This document shows, piece after piece, positions 55,061 through 64,000 of a stretch of 64,000 nt of DNA (positions are counted from its first letter, which is position 1; each line of letters starts with the position of its first letter). Below the pieces are notes generated by a model. The model was not told the origin of the DNA and did not search any database. It worked only from the letters and a program-made list of their open reading frames with translations. A program made the position numbers and the translations under genes. The stretch is from Euglena gracilis (lineage: Eukaryota; Euglenida; Euglenophyceae; Euglenales): positions 23,014,954 to 23,078,953 of the forward strand of contig CP154954.1 in assembly GCA_039621445.1 (NCBI GenBank), given 5' to 3'.

Positions 55061-55327
55061 TATGGCGGATTTTTTTGATTTGACCTTGGAAATTGATGCA
55101 TTGTCTTACAACGCGCATTCGCGTTTACCGCGACATTGGTCGCAAATTCTAATGCCTTTGATAAGATTTGGGGAGACACTATCCTACGGATGCATCCGCC
55201 CCTAAAACTTATCCCGCTTGTTGTAGGTAAGATTTTCAAGGATCAAGCGCGAGGGGCATTACTTGTTCCTGTGAATCCCGAAGCGGAATGGTTTCAAAAT
55301 TCGACTTATGTCACATTTTATTGGTAA
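55061..55327 (+). pseudogene. Element D Dam-like relic
   Basis: FFDLTLEIDALSYNAHSRL and PRHWS, then in the next phase FDKIWGDTILRMHPPLKLI, VVGKIFKDQARGALLVPV and PEAEWF. The layout equals that of the NPPW domain at 328-897, but the catalytic block reads MHPPL. It lies between PR and RT; the TAA at 55,325 separates it from RT in the same frame. Confidence 0.5.
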
Positions 55328-56488
55328 GGCCTACCAAACGATGTACCTCTATTCGAGGATTTCCGTGGAGTGGTACTACCACTTTTTCAAGAAATCATTT
55401 TCCGTGTTTGTTTCTTTGATGCTTTCAATGTTTCTCAATCTCCACCCCTGAATGTTACTGTGTTGGATCATACCGACCATGTGGGAGCCGATACGGCTTT
55501 TGTCCATAATGCCGATAGGCATCACCGTTCGGGACCCCCTATGGTCGATATGACCCATAAACAGGTTTCCGCTGTCATTGAAAGTGCAGGACAGCACCCA
55601 AGTTCAGCAGAATTTTGTACGCACATCAGTCGCGAATTTTCTGAGGTTTTGGAAAATCCTGTTTACGCTTGCGATATAAGTCCCGCTATCCGCGGACCTT
55701 TTGGAGGTTGTAAGATTAAGCTTAAGGAAGGCGCAAAGCCAATGCATCGGAAATTTTTCCACTGTTCAGGAGAAAGAGAGATAGCTCTCAATGAAATGAT
55801 TGAAAAGCTCATAGAGCGGAAGTGGATCATCCCCTCCAAAAGTGAATGGACCTCTCAAGCTTTTGTTTCCTAAGCCCCAGGCCCATCAGGTCAGAAAACG
55901 TGGAGGCTAGTACTGGATTATCGGTACTTAAATTCACAAGCTAAGGATGACCCATTCCCGTTACATCTAATAGAGGACCTCATCGCAAAACAAGCGGATA
56001 ACCGCTTCTGGTCAATTTTCGACCTTGAGGATGGCTTCCACCAAATGCATCTGGATCCTGATTCGCAAGCCTATACGGCTTTTGCAACATCCAAAGGTGC
56101 TTACCAATGGACAGTTTTACCAATGGGTGTTAAGAATGGACCAGAAATGTTTCAGCGCATGATCCAATGGGTCTTACAGGATCTACCGTTTGCGCTGGTA
56201 TACATTGATGATGTTTTGGTTGGTACCCCCCCTCGTTCAGCGAATACACACGAAAATATTCTGGACATTCACTATCGTGATGTTCGCGCGGTAATATCCG
56301 CATTTCTCAAGCATAGACTTTTTGTCAAAGGTGCTAAAATGCACTTATTTCGCGAAACGATAAAGTGTTGCGGTCACATTCTGAATACTGGCCAACGCCG
56401 AGCGGCGCCTAGCAAACTAGAGGCCATTAAGAAATGGACACCCAACGTCACCAAGACCATAACCAATTTAAAGGATCTTTGGGTTTAG
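55328..56488 (+). pseudogene. Element D reverse transcriptase (array copy 1)
   Basis: A spacer region (VLPLFQEIIFRVCFFDAF) leads to the RT fingers (KLIERKWIIPSKSEWTSQAF). A small deletion at about 55,871-55,895 shifts the frame in this copy only. The palm has WSIFDLEDGFHQM and YIDD (56,201-56,212); the thumb FVKGAKMHLFRETIK is intact here, unlike in copies 2-4. Confidence 0.8.
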
Positions 56489-57600
56489 CCCAATATTACG
56501 CGATTTACATGAAAGATTTTGCGAAAATCGCGGTACCTCTGACGAGGCAACTCAAAAATCGCGCACCCGAGAGTACAAAAATCAAATGGGACGCATATAT
56601 GCGTGAAGTTCTAGAGAGCATTAAAAAGCTAATGCTTGAAAATGTTGTACTCGACATCGCGGATCCCTACAAGCCTTACGTGCTAGAAGTCGATAGCAGC
56701 GATTATACTATAGGCGGAGTTCTAAGCCAGCATAACGCGGCTAACAAATTACGCCCTGTAGCATTCTTCAGTAGAAAGCTACAAGGTGAAGAGAGCAAAG
56801 GACAAGTCAAATGGAGTATCCGTGAGAATGAAACGTACACAATCGTACTTATTTTGCAAAAATTCCGTAGCTGGGTCGCCAGTTCCTTGGGAAAAATACT
56901 GGTGTTGACTGATCATGAGAGTCTTCAACACTGGTATACCGGGGATCTGAACAAAGCCATGTCATCCGTAGGCCGAAGATGCCGATGGCATAAATTTTAA
57001 AGTCAATTCAACCTAGTGTATACCCCTGGCCATACACAGAAAGTAGCAGACCCGCTTAGTCGAGCACCCTGGCATTACCCCGGTAACCCGGATGAAGGTG
57101 AGGCCACCTTTCATGGCAGCCAAGAGGCTGATGAATATGCACGTCGATATGACGCAGCCGACGATATGTTGGATTATTTTCCCGTTTCATCGATTTTTCG
57201 TTCGTTGCCAGTCTCTCTTATACGGTTGAGAAGGCGACGAGGCCGCACTCCTGGCCCCCGTCGCATTACGCGATCTGAATCTCCTTCCCCCCTCTTCTTT
57301 CGTGAATGGGATTATTAACATGACCCTGTATATTGCACGACAGTGCACAGACTGCGCAATGGCGAGGCTGTGCATAATTATTCCCTTTCCCCTTTACGGT
57401 TGGTTTACCGTGATGATGCGGGATATAAATATTGTATACCCCGTGACTTGGTTGATGAAGTACTTTTGTGTTATCACAACCAAGATCACCCTGGGGTCCC
57501 CAAACTTCTTTCTTTGGTGGGTCGCAGGTATTGTACAACCCTGAAAGAAAAAGAGTTGCCTTCGCGCTGCTTGAAAATTTCGCAACGGTGCCAAGTTTGT
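56434..57600 (+). pseudogene. Element D RNase H and integrase zinc finger (array copy 1)
   Basis: RNase H: YVLEVDSSDYTIGGVL, ENETYTIVLIL, VLTDHESLQHW, then VYTPGHTQKVADPLSR. A TAA replaces a Leu codon near 56,998 in this copy. After FFREWDY a TAA (57,316) is shared by all copies. Then RDLVDEVLLCYHNQDHPG ... CQVC, the HHCC finger of integrase, which runs in frame into the next RT. Confidence 0.8.
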
Positions 57601-59572
57601 CGCGAATTTTCTGGTCTTTTGGAAAATCCTGTTTACGCTTGCGACATAGATCCCGCTATCCCCGGACCTTTTGGAGTTTGTAAGATTGAGCTTATGGAAG
57701 GCGCAAAGCAAATGCATCGGAAATTTTTCCGCTGTTCAGGAGAAAGAGAGATAGCTCTCAATGAAATGATTGAAAAGCTCATAGAGCGGAAGTGGATCAT
57801 CCCTTCCAAAAGTGAATGGACCTCCCAAGCTTTTGTGGTTCCTAAGCCCCCAGACCCATCAGGTCAGAAAAAGTGGAGGCTAGTACTGGATTATCGATAC
57901 TTAAATTCACAAACTAAGGATGACCCATTCCCGTTACATCTAATAGAGGACCTCATCGCAAAACAAGCGGATAACCGCTTCTGGTCAATTTTCGACCTGG
58001 AGGATGGTTTCACCAAATGCATCTGGATCCCGATTCGCAAGCCTGTACGGCTTTTGTAACATCCAAAGGTGTTTACCAATGGACAGTTTTACCAATGGGT
58101 GTTAAGAATGGACCAGCAACGTTTCAGCGCATGATCCAATGGGTCTTACGGGATTTACCGTTTGCGCTGGTATACATTGATGATGTTTTGGTTGGTACCC
58201 CCCCTCCTTCAGCGAATACACGCGACAGTATTCTCGACATTCACTATCGTGATGTTCACGCGGTATTAGCCGCATTTCTCAAGCATAGTCTTTTTGTCAA
58301 AGTGCTAAAATGCACTTTTTTCGCGAAACGATAAAGTTTTTCGGTCACATTCTGAATAATGGCCAACGCCGAGCGGCGCGTAGCAAACTAGAGGCCATTA
58401 AGAAATGGACACCCGAGGTCATCAAGACCATAACTAATTTGAAAGGTTTTTTGGGATTTGCCCAATATTACGCGATTTACATGAAAGATTTCGCGAAAAT
58501 CGCGGTACCTCTGACGGGGCAACTCAAAAATCGCGCACCCGAGAGTACAAAAATCAAATGGGACGCAAATATTCGTGAAGCTCTAGAGACCATTAAAAAG
58601 CTAATGCTTGAAAATGTCGTACTCGACATCGCGGATCCCTACAAGCCTTACGTGCTAGAAGTCGATAGCAGCGATTATACTATAGGCGGAGTTCTAAGCC
58701 AGCATAACGCGGCTAACAAATTACGCCCTGTAGCATTCTTCAGTAGAAAGCTACAAGGTGAAGAGAGCAAAGGACAAGTCAAATGGAGTATCCGTGAGAA
58801 TGAAACGTACGCAATCGTACTTATTTTGCAAAAATTCCGTAGCTGGGTCGCCAGTTCCTTGGTAAAAATACTGGTGTTGACTGATCATGAGAGTCTTCAA
58901 CACTGGTATACCGAGGATCTGAACAAGGCCATGTTATCCGTATGCCGAAGATGCCGATGGCATGAATTTTTAAGCCAATTCAACCTAGTGTATACCCCTG
59001 GCCATACACAGAAAGTAGCAGACCCGCTTAGTCGAGCACCGTGGCATTACCCCGGTAACCCGGATGAAGGTGAGGCCACCTTTCGTGGCAGCCAAGAGGC
59101 TGATGAATATGCACGTCGATATGACGCAGCCGACGATATGTTAGATTATTTTCCCGTTTCATCGATTTTTCGTTCATTGCCAGTCCCTCTTATACGGTGG
59201 AGAAGGCGACGAGGCCGCACTCCTGGCCCCCGTCGCATTACGCGATCTGAATCTCCTTCCCCCCTCTTCTTTCGTGAATGGGATTATTAACATGACCCTG
59301 TATATAGCACGACAGTGCACAGACTGCGCAATGGCGAGGCTGTACATAATTATTCCCTTTCCCCTTTACGGTTGGTTTACCGTGATGATGCGTGATATAA
59401 ATATTGTATACCCCGTGACTTGGTTGATGAAGTACTTTTGTGTTATCACAACCAAGATCACCCTGGGGTCCCCAAACTTCTTTCTTTGTTGGGTCGCAGG
59501 TATTGTACAACCCTGAAAGAAAAAGAGTTGCCTTCGCGCTGCTTGAAAATTTCGCAACGGTGCCAAGTTTGT
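57601..59572 (+). pseudogene. Array copy 2: RT-RH-IN zinc finger
   Basis: Fingers and palm are readable to about 58,010, where one base is lost (GGTTTCACC for GGTTTCCACC). YIDD is present. GTCAAAGTGC for GTCAAAGGTGC shifts the frame before the thumb. RNase H is open from 58,310 to 59,290. TAA at FFREWDY, then the zinc finger. Confidence 0.85.
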
Positions 59573-61544
59573 CGCGAATTTTCTGGTCTTTTGGAAAATC
59601 CTGTTTACGCTTGCGATATAGATCCCGCTATCCCCGGACCTTTTGGAGTTTGTAAGATTGAGCTTATGGAAGGCGCAAAGCCAATGCATCGGAAATTTTT
59701 CCGCTGTTCAGGAGAAAGAGAGATAGCTCTCAATGAAATGATTGAAAAGCTCATAGAGCGGAAGTGGATCATCCCTTCCAAAAGTGAATGGACCTCCCAA
59801 GCTTTTGTGGTTCCTAAGCCCCCAGACCCATCAGGTCAGAAAAAGTGGAGGCTAGCACTGGATTATCGGTACTTAAATTCACAAACCAAGGATGACCCAT
59901 TCCCGTTACCTCTAATAGAGGACCTCATCGCAAAACAAGCGGATAACCGCTTCTGGTCAATTTTCGACCTGGAGGATGGTTTCCACCAAATGCATCTGGA
60001 TCCCGATTCGCAAGCCTATACGGCTTTTGTAACATCCAAAGGTGTTTACCAATGGACAGTTTTACCAATGGGTGTTAAGAATGGACCAGCAATGTTTCAG
60101 CGCATGATCCAATGGGTCTTACGGGATTTACCGTTTGCGCTGGTATACATTGATGATGTTTTGGTTGGTACCCCCCTCGTTCAGCGAATACACACGAGAA
60201 TATTCTCGACATTCACTATCGTGATGTTAGTGCGGTATTAGCCGCATTTCTCAAGCATAGACTTTTTGTCAAAGTGCTAAAATGCACTTATTTCGCGAAA
60301 CGATAAAGTTTCGCGGTCACATTCTCAATAATGGCCAACGCCGAGCGGCGCCTAGCAAACTAGAGGCCATTAAGAAATGGACACCCGAGGTCATCAAGAC
60401 CATAACCACTTTGAAAGGATTTTTGGGATTTGCCCAATATTACGCGATTTACATGAAAGATTTCGCGAAAATCGCGGTACCTCTGACGAGGCAACTCAAA
60501 AATCGCGCACCCGAGAGTACAAAAATCAAATGGGACGCAGATATGCGTGAAGCTCTAGAGAGCATTAAAAAGCTAATGCTTGAAAATGTCGTACTCGACA
60601 TCGCGGATCCCTACAAGCCTTACGTGCTAGAAGTCGATAGCAGCGATTATACTATAGGCGGAGTTCTAAGCCAGCATAACGCGGCTAACAAACTACGCCC
60701 TGTAGCATTCTTCAGTAGAAAGCTACAAGGTGAGGAGAGCAAAGGACAAGTCCAATGGAGTATCCGTGAGAATGAAACGTACGCAATCGTACTTATTTTG
60801 CAAATATTCTGTAGCTGGGTCGCCAGTTCCTTGGTACAAATACTGGTGTTGACTGATCATGAGAGTCTTCAACACTGGTATACCGAGGATCTGAACAAAG
60901 CCATGTCATCCGTAGGCCGAAGATGCCGATGGCATGAATTTTTAAGCCAATTCAACCTAGTGTATACCCCTGGCCATACACAGAAAGTAGCAGACCCGCT
61001 TAGTCGAGCGCCCTGGCATTACCCCGGTAACCCGGATGAAGGTGAGGCCACCTTTCATGGCAGCCAAGAGGCTGATGAATATGCACGTCGATATGACGCA
61101 GCCGACGATATGTTGGATTATTTTCCCGTTTCATCGATTTTTCGTTCGTTGCCAGTCTCTCTTATACGGTGGAGAAGGCGACGAGGCCGCACTCCTGGCC
61201 CCCGTCGCATTACGCGATCTGAATCTCCTTCCCCCCTCTTCTTTCGTGAATGGGATTATTAACATGACCCTGTATATAGCACGACAGTGCACAGACTGCG
61301 CAATGGCGAGGCTGTACATAATTATTCCCTTTCCCCTTTACGGTTGGTTTACCGTGATGATGCGTGATATAAATATTGTATACCCCGTGACTTGGTTGAT
61401 GAAGTACTTTTGTGTTACCACAACCAAGATCACCCTGTGGTCCCCAAACTTCTTTCTTTGGTGGGTCGCAGGTATTGTACAACCCTGAAAGAAAAAGAGT
61501 TGCCTTCGCGCTGCTTGAAAATTTCGCAACGGTGCCAAGTTTGT
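59573..61544 (+). pseudogene. Array copy 3: RT-RH-IN zinc finger
   Basis: The frame 59,420-60,241 runs from the preceding zinc finger through fingers, palm and YIDD without a break. It is then lost at a C-run (C6 instead of C7, about 60,171-60,176). The GTCAAAGTGC frameshift of copy 2 is also present. RNase H is open 60,282-61,262. Confidence 0.85.
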
Positions 61545-63244
61545 CGCAAATTTTCTGGTCTTTTGGAATATCCTGTTTACGCTTGCGATATAGATCCCGC
61601 TATCCCCGGACCTTTTGAAGTTTGTAAGATTGAGCTTATGGAAGGCGCAAAGCAAATGCATCGGAAATTTTTCCGCTGTTCAGGAAAAAGAGAGATAGCT
61701 CTCAATGAAATGATTGAAAAGCTCATAGAGCGGAAGTGGATCATCCCTTCCAAAAGTGAATGGACCTCCCAAGCTTTTGTGGTCTCTAAGCCCCCAGACC
61801 CATCAGGTCAGAAAAAGTGGAGGCTAGCACTGGATTATCGGTACTTAAATTCACAAACTAAGGATGACCATTCCCGTTACCTCTAATAGAGGACCTCATC
61901 GCAAAACAAGCGGATAACCGCTTCTGGTCAATTTTCGACCTGGAGGATGGTTTCCACCAAATGCATCTGGATCCCGATTTGCAAGCCTATACGGCTTTTG
62001 TAACATCCAAAGGTGTTTACCAATGGACAGTTTTACCAATGGGTGTTAAGAATGGACCAGCAATGTTTCAGCGCATGATCCAATGGGTCTTACGGGATTT
62101 ACCGTTTGCGCTGGTATACATTGATGATGTTTTGGTTGGTACCCCCCCTCCTTCAGCGAATACACACGAGAATATTCTCGACATTCACTATCGTGATGTT
62201 CGCGCGGTATTAGCCGCATTTCTCAAGCATAGACTTTTTGTCAAAGTGCTAAAATGCACTTATTTCGCGAAACGATGAAGTTTTTCGGTCACATTCTTAA
62301 TAATGGCCAACGCCGAGCGGCGCCTAGCAAACTAGAGGCCATTAAGAAATGGACACCCGAGGTCATCAAGACCATAACCATTTGAAAGGATCTTTGGGAT
62401 TAGCCCAATATTCCGCGATTTACATGAAAGATTTCGCGAAAATCGCGGTTCCTCTGACGAGGCAACTCAAAAATCACGCACCTGAGAATAAAAAAATCAA
62501 ATGGGACGCAGATATGCGTGAAGCTCTAGAGAGCATTAAAAAGCTAATGCTTGAAAATGTCGTACTCGACATCGCGGATCCCTACAAGCCTTACGTGCTA
62601 GAAGTCGATAGCAGCGATTATACTATAGGCGGAGTTCTAAGCCAGCATAACGCGGCTAACAAATTACGCCCTGTAGCATTCTTCAGTAGAAAGCTACAAG
62701 GTGAAGAGAGCAAAGGACAAGTCCAATGGAGTATCCGTGAGAATGAAACGTACGCAATCGTACTTACTTTGCAAAAATTCCGTAGCTGGGTCGCCAGTTC
62801 CTTGGTACAAATACTGGTGTTGACTGATCATGAGAGTCTTCAACATTGGTATACCGAGGATCTGAACAAAGCCATGTCATCCGTAGGCCGAAGATGCCGA
62901 TGGCATGAATTTTTAAGCCAATTCAACCTAGTGTATACCCCTGGCCATACACAGAAAGTAGCAGACCCGCTTAGTCGAGCGCCCTGGCATTACCCCGGTA
63001 ACCCCGATGAAGGTGAGGACACCTTTCATGGCAGCCAAGAGGCTGATGAATATGCACGTCGATATGACGCAGCCGACGATATGTCGGATTATTTTCCCGT
63101 TTCATCGATTTTTCGTTCGTTGCCAGTCCCTCTTATACGGTGGAGAAGGCGACGAGGCCGCACTCCTGGCCCCCGTCGCATTACGCGATCTGAATCTCCT
63201 TCCCCCCTCTTCTTTCGTGAATGGGATTATTAACATGACCCTGT
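61545..63244 (+). pseudogene. Array copy 4 (partial): RT-RH
   Basis: One C is lost in GATGACCATTCC near 61,869, and the GTCAAAGTGC shift is present. RNase H is open 62,349-63,233 up to the shared TAA. The copy ends at 63,244, where the E relic begins; no zinc finger. Confidence 0.85.
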
Positions 63245-63993
63245 TTGAGGGGGTCTACTCTGGACAATACGTCCTCAGTCCAAAAAGGCTCATTGGCCTC
63301 TTGGGGGACATTTGACCTAATCGGTCTGATTGTGGGTTTGCGCTTAGCGCCTTCAGAGGCTGCAGCCCCATAGTTGGCCATGGGTATCGTGGGCCTATGG
63401 CCTGCGCCTGAGCCATTTTCACCAGAAGGTGGTGGCTCATCATCTCGCCGCTTTTCAGCTGGCTTGCAGCCTTCGGCTGAAGGTTTAGCCTTAGGCTTTT
63501 TATGTTTGCCATATCGGCGTTCTTCCCCAGGGTCTGCCGGAGGCAGTGATCTTTCCGCCGTTGGCGGTTTCGGGGCTGCCGGTTTGGCAGGAGGTGGTTG
63601 CATTTCTGCCGTTGGCGGTGCTGGTGCGGCTGGTTTAGCTTCTGGGACATCCCACTCCATTGGAGTTGTAGCCGTATCCTGTACGGCTATTGAGCTGCTG
63701 TCTGCAGCAGTAACCCTTTGGGTCTCGGGAGGGTAAGCGGCAGGTGAGCCGCAAGGGGTCAGCACTGCCGATACTGCGGACATCGCCGCAGTGAGACCCT
63801 GCAGCACACCACCTAAAACACCTGTATGTATCGTTGGTGGTGCGACAGGATCTGTCAGGGTTGGTGCCGTTGGCACTGCAGGTAAGGAGAGGGGTGGTAC
63901 CAGAGGTACTGGTGGCCGTTCGGCCTCAGATGTAGGGGATTCAGATTCGGAACTGACATCTCCTTCAGGAGGAAGGGGTGTTCTGGAGCCCAT
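63245..63993 (-). pseudogene. Relic E: family C ORF3-like Pro-rich fragment
   Basis: Minus-strand frame, cut by the window end upstream and by the array downstream. Acidic/Pro start, then TGVLGGVLQGLTAAM and AVLTPCGSP, similar to LLGGRVFGVLRSLIAVVTP of C ORF3. A Pro/Ala linker follows and a basic segment KHKKPKAKPSAEGCKP then EPPPSGENGSGAG, similar to KPGAAACKPTPKSGDQPPP. So it is a diverged member of the same ORF3 family. Function unknown. Confidence 0.5.
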
Positions 63994-64000
63994 TGGGGCT

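Larger units (their letters stand above)
49555..57600 (+). mobile_element. Element D: Ty3/gypsy element, 3' part replaced by tandem array
   Basis: Plus strand: Gag (coiled coil, capsid, two zinc knuckles), PR, Dam-like relic, RT, RNase H, integrase zinc finger. The integrase core and 3' LTR are missing. Several in-frame stops (TAG 50,669; TAA 51,758, 54,204, 55,325, 57,316) lie in otherwise open frames. Confidence 0.85.
55631..63244 (+). repeat. Tandem array of RT-RNase H-IN zinc finger, ~1,972-bp unit
   Basis: Units begin at CGCGAATTTTCT (CGCAAATTTTCT in copy 4): 55,631, 57,601, 59,573 and 61,545. Copies 1-3 are complete (1,970, 1,972 and 1,972 bp). Copy 4 stops at 63,244 after CATGACCCTGT. 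Copies are almost identical by eye. Each junction joins the Cys pair of the integrase finger in frame to the RT leader (CQVC-REFSG). Confidence 0.95.

Noticed and set aside
1-64000. Certain reassignment of UAA/UAG to Gln
   Set aside because: Not accepted as a call: the 1,356-codon pol of B has many Gln codons and no TAR, and one TAA in D replaces Leu. Kept only as a hypothesis.
1-64000. tRNA, rRNA, CRISPR array, bacterial operons, host single-copy genes
   Set aside because: Looked for and not seen; the repeats present are TE-derived or simple tandem repeats.

Overview
The window looks like a retrotransposon graveyard from a large, repeat-rich eukaryotic genome. I see no host gene, tRNA, rRNA, CRISPR array or bacterial-type operon. 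Nearly every conserved reading frame belongs to a Ty3/gypsy-type LTR element (order protease-RT-RNase H-integrase, with a chromodomain after integrase in three families). The species cannot be read from the sequence. Capture of cytosine methyltransferases by LTR elements is known from dinoflagellates and a charophyte alga, so an alga or protist is a reasonable guess and no more.

Layout. (1) 1-1,500: fragment with a Dam-like (NPPW) adenine-methylase domain, minus strand. (2) 3,067-11,736, minus: element A, GC-rich, order Gag(capsid-RRM-basic repeats)-cytosine methyltransferase-PR-RT-RH-IN-chromodomain, then a 3' ORF with one membrane segment (1,835-3,100). (3) 11,741-20,788: remains of family C (integrase-chromodomain followed by a Cys-rich, Pro-rich ORF3), arranged as kb-scale inverted repeats. 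(4) 21,846-35,141, minus: element B, 13.3 kb between two ~825-bp LTRs. It repeats the plan of A: Gag coiled coil-capsid-RRM-zinc knuckle, methyltransferase, PR, a 1,356-codon open pol, and an ORF3 with a second zinc knuckle. (5) 35,142-39,720: a second C copy. (6) 39,720-46,476, minus: element D', decayed, carrying a 629-bp mariner-like insertion. (7) 46,487-49,550: tandem repeats and an ORF3-like relic. (8) 49,555-57,600, plus: element D (Gag-two zinc knuckles-PR-Dam-like relic-RT-RH-IN zinc finger). Its RT-RH-zinc-finger segment is then repeated head to tail to 63,244 with a period of about 1,972 bp. (9) 63,245-64,000: a relic related to C ORF3.

The most noteworthy system is the A/B lineage. 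Two clearly diverged elements share the same unusual set: an RRM in Gag, a viral-type C5 cytosine methyltransferase between Gag and protease, and a chromodomain integrase. Such an element could in principle write and read chromatin marks at its own insertions. In B, a UAG between Gag and the methyltransferase is followed by a foldable H-type pseudoknot, as in stop-codon read-through signals.

Most genes are broken by frameshifts or stops. In-frame stops in conserved frames are almost all TAA/TAG. This points to CAA/CAG decay, or less likely to a changed genetic code; the open pol of B argues against the latter. Repeat geometry also suggests an inversion of about 16 kb through two inverted copies of the B leader.
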